From Branchipolynoe longqiensis (lineage: Eukaryota > Annelida > Polychaeta > Phyllodocida > Polynoidae): a DNA stretch of 64,000 nt. The translations under genes and the position numbers were made by a program. Each line of letters begins with the position of its first letter. Position 1 is the stretch's first letter. The notes beneath the pieces are model-generated. The model saw nothing but the letters and a program-made list of their open reading frames with translations. It had not been told where the DNA came from and searched no databases. Below, one piece after another: positions 1 through 11,174 of the stretch. The stretch lies in NCBI GenBank assembly GCA_030323885.1, contig CM059190.1, forward strand, positions 106,061,856-106,125,855, in the 5' to 3' direction.

Positions 1-110
1 CAGCACTATTAAGTCGCCATGAGTGTGCGATGTTATGAGTTGGTACCCGTCCTGATATGGCCTTAGAATCTAAGTTAGATGTTACAAGAATAAACAAAAC
101 AAAACTGTAT
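1..110 (+). repeat. SINE-A, 3' part, cut by window edge
   Basis: Begins inside the SINE-A body (CAGCACTATTAAGTCGCCAT) and continues through the GGTACCCGTCCTGATATGG block to a diverged tail and A-rich end. The tRNA-like head lies outside the window. Confidence 0.75.
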
Positions 111-186
111 TTTCTCCAAGTATATATCACAGATTCCTAAACGTCTTGAAGCATTTGCACCTGCCCCAAGCTCTTTTAGTGTCAGT

Positions 187-330
187 CGCCAAAAAAAAAG
201 TCTCTTTATGGACCATTATGGTCGCAAGAAGGTTGCAGGTGTTGCACCAAAAACCTCCTTGTGACCATTTTTTGTGGCAAGGACGTTGCCGATCATTTTC
301 ATAAGTCTATATAAGACGACCTCGGAATAG
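187..330. mobile_element. MITE-8 fragment
   Basis: Shares TGGTCGCAA, TTGCA and TGCACCAAAAACCT in the same order with the more complete element at 9181-9622. Terminal repeats are not visible, so this is an internal fragment. Confidence 0.45.
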
Positions 331-1566
331 GGGATCATGACGATCAATCTAATAATATATTTAGATAACTCTTTTTTAAAAGCATACACTCGAAACCATT
401 AGATGGGGTACAACTTTAATATACACAAGTAATTTACTGACAGTGTGCTCGACACATATCAGGGAGGGCATTAAATAGCCATTGCCTATTTCTGTGTATG
501 GGGCCGAGAGAAAAAAAGTAATGTCAATATGGCGTGAACACGTGGGGATATGTATGGAAATGGCAAACACAATGCTGGGTGAGCGCTTTACGTTGCACAT
601 CTAGGTCATACCAATAATCATTCCGCTGTTTCCTGTTAATCAATCATAGTGTAAAGTCCTCAGCTGGCATCTGTGGTTTGTGTAGGCAGGCTATAATGCA
701 GTCAATACAGGCAAGAAGAGAAAGGAAGAGTATAACGAATGAAAGTAGAGAGACAGAGACAATGCCCTCAGGTTTATTATTATATAGTGGTACATGGTTC
801 TGGTATGGCATACCACCTGACTGTGTTCTCCAATAGGAATCAAGCATTTACAGTTCCACCAATGAATAGTAAGCATTCCTGGGTCACCATGGCTACCGTG
901 ATCTGCCCACCACCACCTGCCTAAGCTGTGTGTGTGGTGATCCATGACTAACAGTTTGGGGGGGGGGGGAGGGGGTAGTGAGTAGAGCTCCTGAGGCCCC
1001 CTTACACACTATCACTAGTGCCTCCTTCACACTATCTACCTAATACTAGGTACTCCAAAGTGATTTTATTTTTTAGCAGGTCAGTATTACAAGTTATATA
1101 TCTGTACAGATCTTATAAATCGGATCTCAATGATATGAAAATCATTTAGATCAATTGAATAGCTGCAAAGTTATAAGTGTTTAAAGATTGATTTTTTTAC
1201 CCCGATTTGTGCACATTTCCAAATTAGCCAAATCTTGGATTTTACGGTCCCACCTGGAAGCTATTTTGCATATGATCTGCCCAATATTAAAGAATGTCAT
1301 TTTCTATAGTACAAATAAGAAGCTCAATTTTTTACAGACCATCACTGTTATGTTTCTTTCTGAAATTTTATGTCAAACCTGCTAAATTCCTTAATTTCCT
1401 GCAACCACCAATAATACATTCAGTAATATTAAGGAAAATAGCATAACTCCCATTCTAATTGTCCTATCACTGCAATCTTTATACCAAAATAACCAGAATT
1501 AAAAGCTTTACATGATGACATAATGTTCTAACTGATCAGAGAAAGAAAGACAAAATTCACTTTTAG
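331..1566. other. AT-rich DNA with no gene seen
   Basis: Only short chance open frames are present. A G-run lies at about 958-970. I recognise no repeat family or coding signature. Confidence 0.5.
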
Positions 1567-1746
1567 GCATCGCGAGCTGACAATAGCCACATTCTTGCAG
1601 CAGTCACTTCTCAGACCAACCTTGATGAGCATGATATAAATCTCAACCAAATCTTGTTCTGGTTAGAAAGAGGAAGACTTGAGCTTCCTGATGATATAAT
1701 TTTCAGCACGATCCTGATCAATTTTCAAGGAGGATTGATGTTTTGA
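1567..1746 (+). other. Possible exon or coding relic
   Basis: A 59-codon open frame starts directly after a plausible splice acceptor (TTCACTTTTAG); the in-frame stop TAG is part of that acceptor. The predicted peptide has a balanced, protein-like composition with NLNQILFWLERGRLELPDD near its middle, unlike the low-complexity peptides from the repeats nearby. It ends at a TGA inside a TTTTGATGTTTTGATGTTTT stretch. I do not recognise the family and see no clear 5' donor or upstream exon. It could be the last exon of a gene starting outside the window, a fragment of an old transposon, or chance. Confidence 0.25.
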
Positions 1747-2540
1747 TGTTTTAATGTTTTCACTCCTTCAGTTCAATCAAATTTCCCACTTAAAAACAGC
1801 CATGCTTGATATGCTAATGAAGCCTAGTTTCTTCTCTGTCTTTCATTGGTGGTTATTTTTAGCTCAGGTCACTGTGCTCACCAAAGTATCAATTTTAGGG
1901 AAGGGAGTAGCTCAGACTGGATGAAAACAAACTCGGTGAGCATGCACAGAGCTGCCGATGGTACCCCCAAACAAGTTTCCATTGACTCTAATTTATTTCA
2001 TAATGCTAACTAAAAATCAGATACCCTAAAAGTCAAAAGAACAAACTTTAATTTCATATAATTTTTATTTCAAACGAAGCAGAATTAGTGGAGATTGAAG
2101 TGTTTTAAAAAGGGTTAAAATAAGTCAAATTTCGCGCTGCAGACACCGTACATGCCCACATTGGAGTGCCTACTAATACACAATGACTATTGACCATAAG
2201 TAAAGGATCACCAGCAACTAGATAAATACATTCATGCACCTGGCCCTCGACACCATTTACATTAATAGACCATTTGCATTCCATTATAGACCATTTGCAT
2301 TCCCCACCAATGCGTTTTATCGGAATATTTTACAATAGCTCTCGCAGTAGTGTGGCGCCTTCTCATTGTTGTAGCCACTTGTATCTCAGTTCAAGTTTTT
2401 TGTTTGATAAATATTTTATTTGTCAGAATACTTATTCCACAGCATTGGTCTTCCAGCCATACATGGTGATAGTTATTTGCACCATTCGCCGTGATGATGG
2501 CGATATTGTTTGTGATGATGATGATGATGATGATATTTGG
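1747..2540. other. No gene seen
   Basis: AT-rich non-coding DNA. A short (GAT)n tract lies near 2513-2533, next to the SINE-A that follows. No inverted terminal repeat was noticed. Confidence 0.45.
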
Positions 2541-2730
2541 AGTTTTACATCCTAGCAACATCTAGATCACATCAGAATGGGTACCGACTTGCGACCTTAT
2601 AGTGCTCTCCCACTGGGATGCCAGGGCGCTGGCATATGAACCAATAGCCCACTCAGTCACATTATCCTGACACTAAGCTAACCTGTCCATGTACTATTCT
2701 AGTAATGCCGAGTGCCAAGCTAGGTTGCAA
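2541..2730 (-). repeat. SINE-A, reverse copy lacking its head
   Basis: Read on the plus strand it starts with the reverse tail (TTTTACATCCTAGCAACATC) and runs through the body: TATAGTGCTCTCCCACTGGG, CCCACTCAGTCACATTATCC, AATGCCGAGTGCCAAGCTAG. The tRNA-like head is missing where SINE-B begins. Confidence 0.8.
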
Positions 2731-2747
2731 CAGATATTAATTGGTAA

Positions 2748-3045
2748 GTCTCTGTGGCAGAGTGGTTAGAGTGTTTGACTTTTTTCTAGGTCAGACTCCT
2801 AATCTGAGGGTCAGCAGTTCGATTCCCCGTGCCCCCAGCTCTGCAAATTTGGATTTCCACCGCTGTGTATAACTTACAGCGTCATCAAAGGCTGGTTGCT
2901 CTCATACCATGTCTATGTGGTGTGGGAGGTTAAAAATCCCTTGGGTCGGTAAAAGTGTAGGCTCTGGCTTTCTATCGACCTGCAGTGGAATGAGGAAGAC
3001 CAGTCGTCTATGACTGAAATTTCCCCTCCTTAAACAACTAATGGA
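2748..3045 (+). repeat. SINE-B, near full length
   Basis: The tRNA-like head has an A box (TGGCAGAGTGGTTAGAG) and a B box (AGTTCGATTCC). A 5-bp stem around loop CTCCTAA gives an Arg(CCT)-like anticodon arm. An extra TTTTTTCTAGG between boxes shows it is a SINE and not a working tRNA gene. The unrelated body ends in a T/C-rich tail. A second copy in reverse lies at 57560-57842. Confidence 0.8.
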
Positions 3046-3570
3046 CCCCCAAAAAAGTGATTTTACTCGGCTGCGATTCGACCGTCCGTATATCTTAATT
3101 GGCTTTCATTTACAAAACTTAACTGTTTGATCTACTCTAGACTGGTGGTAAATATATAGCGGAGGTAATCTGGATGATAGGTGAATTAATCTAGATGCGT
3201 GGGTCGTTATGATGTAAGTTCATGGGGTGGATGGGAAAAGATGGCCGCCATGTTGGATTATGGGAAGGGTGTGTGGGGGGGGGGGGGGCATACATCGTCC
3301 TGAAATACCAAGTGTGGACAGCTGATCAGAATCCTTAGTCCTTTACCAAGAAAATAGACTGGAGCATGGTAAAATTGCATACTCCTATGACTGTGCATTT
3401 CTGCCATATTACTTTAGATAAATCAAATAGATTGGGAGGATCATTTAATCTACTTTACTTTAGGTTGGCATAACTTTTGTTTTAAATGGTTAACTTTGGA
3501 GGTATTTTAAGTGAGTGTGTGTAAATGTAATTTTGGTGTACACACCAAAATTCAGGATATAGCTTTTAGT
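3046..3570. other. No gene seen
   Basis: Non-coding sequence between SINE-B and MITE-1, with a G-run near 3280-3291. Nothing else recognised. Confidence 0.45.
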
Positions 3571-3574
3571 TTAA

Positions 3575-3916
3575 AGTTGCATAGTCCGATGGTTTTGAGT
3601 TGCTGTCATTTTCTGAGATAAATATTTTAGGTTCATCATTATAATCTACTTTACTTCAGTTTGAAGTAACTTTGACATTAAATGGTTAACTTTTGAGATA
3701 TTTGAAGTGCAAATGTGCAAAATTAATGTTGGCAAGCTTGCTCAAACTCTAACACCATAGGCTTCTGCAGTAACAGGTTCTATTAAATTGACTCAGTATT
3801 CTCTTCTATGTGGTGACAAATGTAAGCGCAGCAGTATCTAATTTAGATATGTAGAATCAAATCTAGATAATTGTTTTGGTTTTGAAAATTTGATGTTTTC
3901 ATCGGACTATGCAGTT
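3575..3916 (+). mobile_element. MITE-1 copy
   Basis: Starts AGTTGCATAGTCCGATGG directly after TTAA and ends CATCGGACTATGCAGTT, an inverted copy of the start. The right flank TTCA is one change from TTAA. The interior (GTAACAGGTTCTATTAAATTG and GCAGTATCTAATTTAGATA) recurs in the other copies. Confidence 0.8.
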
Positions 3917-4503
3917 TTCACCAGTTTCTAGTGTAGCAGCATGGCACAGGAGCACCAAACTGCAATAGGTTTAATGACTGTCTCAAGATCTAAGTTCAAT
4001 ATGTGCCAGCAAATCTAGGTATGGATTAGGTTTAGAAAAGTTGGTAGTTTCATCTAACTAAGCAGCTTTAAATAAGGGGAGGGTTTTCTTTTCAGATCAG
4101 ATGCGTCTTTAGTTTGTGTAGCAAACAACAAAACCTTGATGGGGATTTGCGTAATTTAAATATTTTACACCGCCACCACCACCCCTGCACAATGAAGGTT
4201 TTTGTTTTTTTGTGTTCATCTCCCAGTAATGGTTGATCATCGAATGGCCTGTAAATACCGGGTATTCCTGCGATGGTTTCGTTGAGATATAGTAAATATT
4301 TAGCGGCTGAGATTTCAGGACATCGTTGAGGTGGTGCATTTTACTGTGACACAGTCCGCTCCAGTACCCGGATGATGAATGGCTCCTCATTGCCTTTAGC
4401 CTCGTTTCCATGTAGCTGGACGGCGTAAATCAGTAATTATGTTACCTGCATCTTACACTCAGCAGCGCATGTGTGTCATGGGTGCACCAGGGGTATACAG
4501 AGT
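3917..4503. other. Mostly unassigned, possible MITE-1 remnant
   Basis: The part at about 3935-4075 ends ACTAAGCAGCTTTAA and has the MITE-1 spacing of GATTAGGTTTAGAAAA, so it may be an old right half. The rest shows no gene. Confidence 0.35.
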
Positions 4504-4511
4504 TAATGGTG

Positions 4512-4550
4512 GTTTTTACATCCTGGCAACATCTAAGGTCATATCAGGAC
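4512..4550 (-). repeat. SINE-A tail fragment
   Basis: TTTTACATCCTGGCAACATC followed by TAAGGTCATATCAGGAC is the reversed SINE-A tail. It abuts the first unit of the 45-bp array. Confidence 0.75.
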
Positions 4551-6030
4551 AACATTCCCCATTATTATAAAGCTGGTGTAAATACCAGCCATTCCAACAT
4601 TCCCCATTATTGCAAAGCAGGTGAAAATACCAGCCATTCCAACATTCCCCATTATTACAAAGCAGGTGAAAATACCAGCCATTCCTACATTCCCCATTAT
4701 TACAAAGCAGGTGAAAATACCAGCCATTCCTACATTCCCCATTATTACAAAGCAGGTGAAAATACCAGCCATTCTTACATTCCCCATTATTACAAAGCAG
4801 GTGAAAATACCAGCCATTCCTACATTCCCCATTATTACAAAGCAGGTGAAAATACCAGCCATTCCAACATTCCCCATTATTACAAAGCAGGTGAAAATAC
4901 CAGCCATTCCTACATTCCCCATTATTACAAAGCAGGTGAAAATACCAGCCATTCTTACATTCCCCATTTACAAAGCAGGTGAAAATACCAGCCATTCCTA
5001 CATTCCCCATTATTACAAAGCAGGTGTAAATACCAGCCATTCCAACATTCCCCATTATTACAAAGCAGGTGAAAATACCAGCCATTCTTACATTCCCCAT
5101 TATTACAAAGCAGGTGAAAATACCAGCCATTCCAACATTCCCCATTATTACAAAGCAGGTGAAAATACCAGCCATTCCAACATTCCCCATTATTACAAAG
5201 CAGGTGAAAATACCAGCCATTCCAACATTCCCCATTATTACAAAGCAGGTGAAAATACCAGCCATTCCAACATTCCCCATTATTCAAAGCATGTGAAAAT
5301 ACAGCCTTCTTACATCCCCATTATTACAAAGCAGGTGAAAATACCAGCCATTCTTACATTCCCCATTATTACAAAGCAGGTGAAAATACCAGCCATTCCA
5401 ACATTCCCCATTATTACAAAGCAGGTGAAAATACCAGCCATTCCAACATTCCCCATTATTACAAAGCAGGTGAAAATACCAGCCATTCCTACATTCCCCA
5501 TTATTACAAAGCAGGTGAAAATACCAGCCATTCCAACATTCCCCATTATTACAAAGCGGTGAAAATACCAGCCATTCCAACATTCCCCATTATTACAAAG
5601 CAGGTGAAAATACCAGCCATTCCAACATTCCCCATTATTACAAAGCAGGTGAAAATACCAGCCATTCCTACATTCCCCATTATTACAAAGCACGTGAAAA
5701 TACAACCATTCCTACATTCCCCATTATTACAAAGCATGTGAAAATACCAGCCATTCCAACATTCCCCATTATTACAAAGCAGGTTAAAATACCAGCCATT
5801 CCTACATTCCCCATTATTACAAAGCAGGTGAAAATACCAGCCATTCCTACATTCCCCATTATTACAAAGCAGGTGAAAATACCAGCCATTCCAACATTCC
5901 CCATTATTATAAAGCTGCTGTAAATACCGACCGTTCCAACATTCCCCATTATTACAAAGCTTCTTTAAATACCGACCATTCCAAGTCCCCATTATTACAA
6001 AGCTGCTGTAATAAATACCTGGCATTCTGA
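4551..6030. repeat. Minisatellite of 45-bp units, about 32 copies
   Basis: Unit: AACATTCCCCATTATTACAA, then AGCAGGTGAAAATACCAGCC, then ATTCC. Units differ mostly at one site (CCAAC, CCTAC or CTTAC), and edge units are more diverged (AAGCTGCTGTAAATACCGAC). As 45 is a multiple of three, long open frames appear on both strands; they are a by-product of the period. Confidence 0.95.
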
Positions 6031-6299
6031 CATTGACATCCACATTCATACGGCCAGCTATGTTTCATGATTCTAGACCCGCAGGTCTTGACAGCATGAA
6101 CCCTATCCGTCAAGACCAGATGCGCACAGTTTTTATCTTTTTTAATTTGTAATTATTTTTTAATGGGGGGAAGAAGAAAAAAAAGAAGAGATTTGGGACA
6201 TGGTAGGTTAGTTTGCACTCATGTGGGACGGCCTTAGTCTCTTTTTTTCTTTGAAGACCATATTTGTGCTGCACATATTTAGTGTTTGTGTTTAGCCTG

Positions 6300-6694
6300 T
6301 AAAGCCATTGTCACACCTCACCGGACTGAGCACCGGAGACCACCGGACAAAGAATTGTCTAGTCTGGTGCTCTCCGGTACACAAAATGTATCGAAATGGA
6401 GTGTAATTGGGTCAATTGCCGCCGGACAACCGGATAAGTACCGTACATGTACCGGACGAGAACCAGACACGTAACAGATGGGTTCCGGACAAAACGGACA
6501 CCAACGGATGGGTACCGGACATGTACGGATGGGTATCGGACATGTACCGGACACCTCAGTCCGGCGGTGTCCGGTAGAAGTTTTGTGCATGTTTAAAACT
6601 TGTACCGGACACCGCCGGATGGTTACCGGACGGTACCCGAATATCGCCGGACAGGGTCCGGTTCCCCAGTTCGGCAAGGTCTGACAGGGCCTTA
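6300..6694. mobile_element. MITE-5 related element, CCGGAC-rich
   Basis: The left end CCATTGTCACACCTCACCGG is matched in reverse by the right end (CAAGGTCTGACAGGGCC). The interior is filled with short CCGGAC/GTCCGG words in both directions. TAA and TTA lie just outside. Confidence 0.6.
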
Positions 6695-6721
6695 AGGGAC
6701 ATTTCATTGGGCTTTCCCAGG

Positions 6722-7195
6722 TGGACCGGACGTGGTGGCCGAATCAGTTATGGCCGGTACATACCTATCATTTACGATCGTTTTTCCGCACCCACCGTAC
6801 GATTACGATTCGCGATTCGAAAAACGAATCGGCCCGTTTTCAGTTTTAAGCGGATCGGGAGTTTTAGTGCGCGAATCGTAAACGGTAGGTGTGTACCGGC
6901 CATAAGAGCGCAGCCTTCCTGTGCAGGTTGTCGGGAGTTTGAATCCCAGCCGAGTCAAACCAATGACTTATAAACTTGATACTTGTCGCTACCCAGCCTG
7001 GCTCTCGGCATTATTAGGATAGGGCAAGGACTGGTGATCTCCGTGTCAGAATAATATGACTGAGTGGGATATCAGGTCCTGGTGCTGGCAGCCTTGTCTC
7101 CCAGTGGGACGGCACTATAAAATCGCCATGAGTGCGCACTGTGCCAAGTCATTACATGTCCTGATATGACCTTAGATGTTACCAGGGCATGGTTT
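6722..7195 (+). repeat. SINE-A split by MITE-6
   Basis: The head GTGGCCGAATCAGTTA is cut by MITE-6 and resumes as AGAGCGCAGCCTTCCTGTGC, with B box GGGAGTTTGAATCCCAG. The body and the tail (GACCTTAGATGTTACCAGG) are complete. The insertion separates A box from B box. Confidence 0.8.
6751..6902. mobile_element. MITE-6, 152 bp, TA target
   Basis: The ends TGGCCGGTACATACCTATC and GGTAGGTGTGTACCGGCCA are inverted repeats, flanked by TA on both sides (6749-6750, 6903-6904). The interior is rich in CGATTCG words. Related copies: 16339-16581 and a fragment at 23585-23690. Confidence 0.8.
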
Positions 7196-7704
7196 ATATT
7201 TAATTAACTTAATATTTCTTCTATTTAACTTGGGGATGGGGCGGGGGAAGTTTTCAGAAATTGTATGTCACATTTGTGACATGAAAACCAAAAGTGAAAA
7301 CATTCCAAATAATAGCAGGATCCATGTTCATATGAAGGTTCACATGTTGTGCATATATCCGTTAAAAACAAAAATTCACTTTTTGATTTCTAAAGAAATT
7401 GAGAAAAAGATTAACCATATAACATCCATCCAGAACCTTATTTTAAGACACATCCAAAGAATTATTTTAGCACACATAAATTCAAACAAGATTTTATTGA
7501 TTACAGTTAAGCAAAAAGGGTTATGTCTTACAAGAAAAAAGTGTGAGTAGATGAGATGCACGGTGTCGATAGGCAAATTCTCACCTTTTCACTTTAGCAC
7601 AAAATTATATAAGCATATTTTGGATGCATTTTGTGGGATAGATTAAATACATGTATTGCTAACAAGTAACATGCTTAATACACAGAGGCAACAATAATTA
7701 TTTG
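7196..7704. other. No gene; one short shared repeat
   Basis: AT-rich. The stretch at about 7583-7650 (TTTCACTTTAGCACAAAAT, then GGGATAGATTAAAT) recurs at about 12135-12200, so it belongs to an unnamed dispersed repeat. Confidence 0.5.
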
Positions 7705-7890
7705 ATTCCAACCAGTGGTCCACAGCTGGTTCATCAAAGGCTGTGGTATGTGTTGTCGGAAAGAGTAGCCTGTGTGGCGGCAGCGGGTTTCCTCCAAAGA
7801 AATATGTCAAAATGACCATATGTTTGATGTCCAATAGCCGATGATAAAAATCAATGCGCTCTAGAGGCATCATTAAATAAAACAAAATTC
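7705..7890 (+). repeat. SINE-C, head missing, internally deleted
   Basis: Starts at ATTCCAACCAGTGGTCCACA and ends at TTAAATAAAACAAAATTCC. The part from the CTGTCTGTGGG box to the TATAAAAGACCCC box is deleted. A C-run follows. Confidence 0.8.
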
Positions 7891-8247
7891 CCCCCCCCCC
7901 CACCACTAATAATTAATTTAATTGCTACATCCCCCCCCCCCCCCCGCAAGTTAACAATATAATGCGGAAACCAAATATGGGGTACACAGTTTGTGAGACT
8001 GAGCAGCATTTATTGGACTTGATGCCAACCTGCGTCTGTCTGGTTTGTCAGCCCAGAGTTGACAGGATGATTTAATATACATGTTCAGCCGGGCGCAGTG
8101 TAATTTCCACGTAATTACCTGGCACCATGCCAACTCTCATGGGTCCCTCTTTGAAACTAGGTCAACACAGGTGTGTGTGTGAGGGGGGGGGGTGAACCCA
8201 TGGCTGTGTATATAGTTGTAGTTACTTCTACAGGTGTGGATATGTAT

Positions 8248-8340
8248 CTGTTTAAATATAGCAACCATGTATGCCTGTTTAAATATAGCAACCATGTATG
8301 CCTGTTTAAATATAGCAACCATGTATGCCTGTTTAAATAT
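8248..8340. repeat. 27-bp tandem repeat, about 3.4 copies
   Basis: Unit CTGTTTAAATATAGCAACCA then TGTATGC. The central copies are identical. Confidence 0.9.
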
Positions 8341-8404
8341 CACTTAGGTGATCTAATTATAGATTGCAGTGTTGTAATATTATATATACATTTTTCGCTC
8401 AGAC

Positions 8405-8540
8405 TGACAGTCAGGGTAGCCTATGTGGCGTCAGCAGGTTTCCTCCAAAGAAATATGTCAGAATGACCATATGTTTGACACCCAATAGCCGATGATAAAT
8501 ATCAATGTGCTCTAGAGGCGTGGTTAAATAAAACTAAATC
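8405..8540 (+). repeat. SINE-C, 3' end only
   Basis: Contains GTAGCCTATGTGGCGTCAGC, TTTCCTCCAAAGAAATATGT, AATAGCCGATGATAAA and a TTAAATAAAAC tail. The 5' two thirds are absent. Confidence 0.8.
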
Positions 8541-9180
8541 CTATGACACAGTCAGTGAGGAGCAGCGGTTAGTGAGTTTGGTGCATGTTGGTGACGTCAT
8601 TAGTCGAGTTGGGAAGAGCGGGTGAATGAAACAATAGCGAACTGAGGTGGAGAAATACAAAACTTCTGATAATCCTCCGGTGCGACTGACACTGGTCAAC
8701 ATCCGGTGGGGCCGAGGTGGCGCCACCGGTACGGTGTGGTGTCTTATGGAGTGTAACAACAATAATAATAAGTAATATTCCCTTCTGTATCTTTATACTC
8801 GTATAATACGTTATACATCACATAAATGTTGGCTACAAAAGCTAGACAAGCAACAACGGGAATGGGTTGAGAGACATTTTTATCTCAATGGCCGGGATAA
8901 AAGCCCCCGTACCGGTAATCATCAAAGGTCAAATTTTCACGACAGAGTGGACTGAGAGTGGTGCAGTAGGGCACCAACAAGGGAAGGTGATGCCGGGTGC
9001 ACCTACAGTCCTCTAACTACACTGATCAGCACACCGGATTGGTTCTTAATTGCTAGATATACGCATTCACAATTATTCACTCAAATATATAAATGCATCC
9101 CTCCACTTATTTATAGCTGCGACACATAATTCTTATACATCACTTATATATTTTTATAAACCAAAGCATTTATACTCCAG
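8541..9180. other. No gene; GGCGCCACCGG-type repeat
   Basis: At about 8700-8800 a GTGGCGCCACCGG palindrome precedes (AAT)n and ATTCCCTTCTG, the same order as the duplicated unit at 18032-18310. The rest is unassigned. Confidence 0.4.
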
Positions 9181-9622
9181 TCACACAACAGTTGCGACCA
9201 CTAAAAGATAGGTGGTCGCAAAGTGGTCCTCAATAGTCGCCGACCCGCTGGGTGGCCATTTTGGTCGCAATAAGATTGCACGTGCTGCACCAAAAACCTT
9301 TGCCATCAAAATGCTTGCCAGGGGATCACCAAATATTTCCATAGGTTGACGATCAGTCGTCAACCTCTCAAACGGATTGCCGACTGATTGATGACCTGGC
9401 ATGCTGCCAACCACCTGCAATCGTTTTGAGAGTAGGTGGGGACTGGTTTGCGGTCGGATGCTTATTTGCGACTGATCTGCAAACCAGTCGTGGATCGATC
9501 GCCAACCTGACTTCCTCGCAATCGTCAACCCTTCTTTTTCTCTCTTCCCTCCTCCCCAACATTTTTTTGGTGCTTTTGGTCCACAACAAAACATTTTTCT
9601 GGTTGTCGCAAGTGTATTGTGA
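9181..9622. mobile_element. MITE-8, 442 bp
   Basis: Starts TCACACAACAGTTGCGACC and ends with an imperfect inverted copy (TTGTCGCAAGTGTATTGTGA). The interior has many GTCGC/GCGAC words and GATCGTCAACC direct repeats. The long minus-strand frame inside has no protein character and is not called. Confidence 0.6.
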
Positions 9623-9674
9623 TTATGGTATAACCTTCATTTGATCCTTAAAGTATTTATTCCAGTTTGTGGCC

Positions 9675-9990
9675 ACCGGACGCGGTGGCCGAATCGGTAG
9701 AGCACAGGCTTCCAGTGTGGAAGGTCGGGAGTTCGAATCACAGCCAAGTCAATCCAATGACTTTTTAAATGCATACTTGTCGCTACCTAGCCTGGCGCTC
9801 GGCATTGCTAGGATAGGGCAAGGACTCGTTCGCTTACTGTCTGGATAATGTGACTGGGTTGGCTATCAGGTTATGGTGCCTGCGGCCTGGTCTCCCAGTG
9901 GAGCAGCACTATAAAGTCGCCATGAGTGCGCACTGTCACAATTCGGTACCTGTCCCGATATGACCTAAGATGTTGCTAGGACGCACAACA
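9675..9990 (+). repeat. SINE-A, near full length
   Basis: A box GTGGCCGAATCGGTAGAGC, B box GGGAGTTCGAATC, body GTCGCTACCTAGCCTGGCGC and tail GATGTTGCTAGGACG, followed by CAACAACAACA. This is the best reference copy in the window. Confidence 0.9.
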
Positions 9991-10392
9991 ACAACATTCA
10001 ACAAACCCAGTTTGGCGCTCATGTGCTATGATTAAACAAGATCTTATGTCCAGAATTTCGGTGTGCATGCCAAAATTAGTTTGACATGTTTTCACTTAAA
10101 ATATCTCAAGTTAACGCTCTAAAATAAAAGTTACTTCACATTAAAGTATTCATCTATTTTTATTTTATTTCTTTTCCTTTTACAGAAACTCTAAAACTTC
10201 ATTCAGTAGACGCTTTTATTGTGAACCCAGTGAAAAAGCTGGTCTGTCGTTTACCATGTCACACGTGTTGACGCCAGGTTGAAGCGATAGTGGTGCTGAT
10301 TGATTGGGGTTTTACGCCCTTAAAACACCCGAAGTCGCGTCATGAATGATCACGAAGAGTGACAATGCACGCGCATTGCAGTTTTATAATGT
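9991..10392. other. No gene; MITE-1-like traces
   Basis: GTGCATGCCAAAATTAGTTTGACATG and TCACTTAAAATATCTCAAG near 10060-10105 resemble MITE-1 interior words. Otherwise unassigned. Confidence 0.35.
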
Positions 10393-10530
10393 TGTCGTCA
10401 GCATCCTGACTCGATATCTCACTCAGTCACATTACCCGGCACAACCAATCGGGCAGCACTATAAAATCACGATATGCGTGCCCTGTCTGTCTAAAGTCAT
10501 TAAGCGTCTTGATATTAGCTATGTCCAAGG
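10393..10530 (+). repeat. Degenerate SINE-A fragment
   Basis: CTCACTCAGTCACATTACCC, GGGCAGCACTATAAAATCAC and a blurred CCCTGTCTGTCTAAAGTCAT follow SINE-A order with many changes. Confidence 0.5.
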
Positions 10531-10830
10531 TTCGTACATGCGTGGAAAACGCTTGAAAACTCTAAAAAAAATAAGTATGGTATTTAAATGCTTGAATACT
10601 CTTGAAAATTATATTGTGGTCTAGAAAACCCTTGAATGTGATAATATTATGTCAAATAAAGTATAAATGCTTCAAATATTGGGTTTTATAATTATATATC
10701 TCGCGATGCGAGAATTACACAACCATGAGATCCAAGCGATAGCACCACCATATTGGAAACAAAACTCACTAAGATCCTGGAATTCTGGAAAGTGCTTGCA
10801 AAACCCTTGAATTTTGACTTCCTTCGAGTG
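10531..10830. other. No gene seen
   Basis: AT-rich sequence with short AAAACYCTTGAA-type direct repeats. No coding character. Confidence 0.4.
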
Positions 10831-11174
10831 TGGAGCAGGCCGTAGCTCAGGCGGTAGAGTGTCCACCTGTGAAGGTCTGGGTCATCCTATCGATCCTGCT
10901 CAGTGGACCCCTTTGCAGTTTTGGCTATTTTCCATTCCAACCAGTGGTCCACAACTGGTTCATCAAAGGCTGCCATATGTGCTGCCCTGTCTGTGAGAAA
11001 GTGCATATAAAAGACACCTTGCTGCTTATTGCAAAGAGTAGCCTATGTGGCGGCAGTGGGTTTCCACCAAAGAAATATGTCAGAATGACCATATATTTGA
11101 CGTCCAATAGCCGATGATGAAACTCAATGTGCTCTAGAGGTCTCATTAAATAAAACAAACTTTCCCTTTCCTTC
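10831..11174 (+). repeat. SINE-C, full length
   Basis: The tRNA-like head CCGTAGCTCAGGCGGTAGAG leads to CATCCTATCGATCCTGCTCA. The body follows: CCAACCAGTGGTCCACAACT, TGCTGCCCTGTCTGTGAG, ATATAAAAGACACCTTGCTG, GTAGCCTATGTGGCGGCAG, GATGATGAAACTCAATG. It ends TTAAATAAAAC. Reference copy for the family. Confidence 0.9.

Noticed and set aside
2748..2840. Possible tRNA-Arg gene
   Set aside because: Extra bases between the promoter boxes, a long shared body and a second copy at 57.6 kb show a SINE head.
4473..6049. Several long open frames on both strands (up to 313 codons)
   Set aside because: They follow from the 45-bp period of the minisatellite; the peptides are pure repeats with no start context or unique part.
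9181..9594. 137-codon minus-strand frame
   Set aside because: Lies within MITE-8, and its residues reflect repeated GTCGC words.
9675..9750. Possible tRNA gene in SINE-A heads
   Set aside because: No closed acceptor stem, and every copy continues into the same body and tail.
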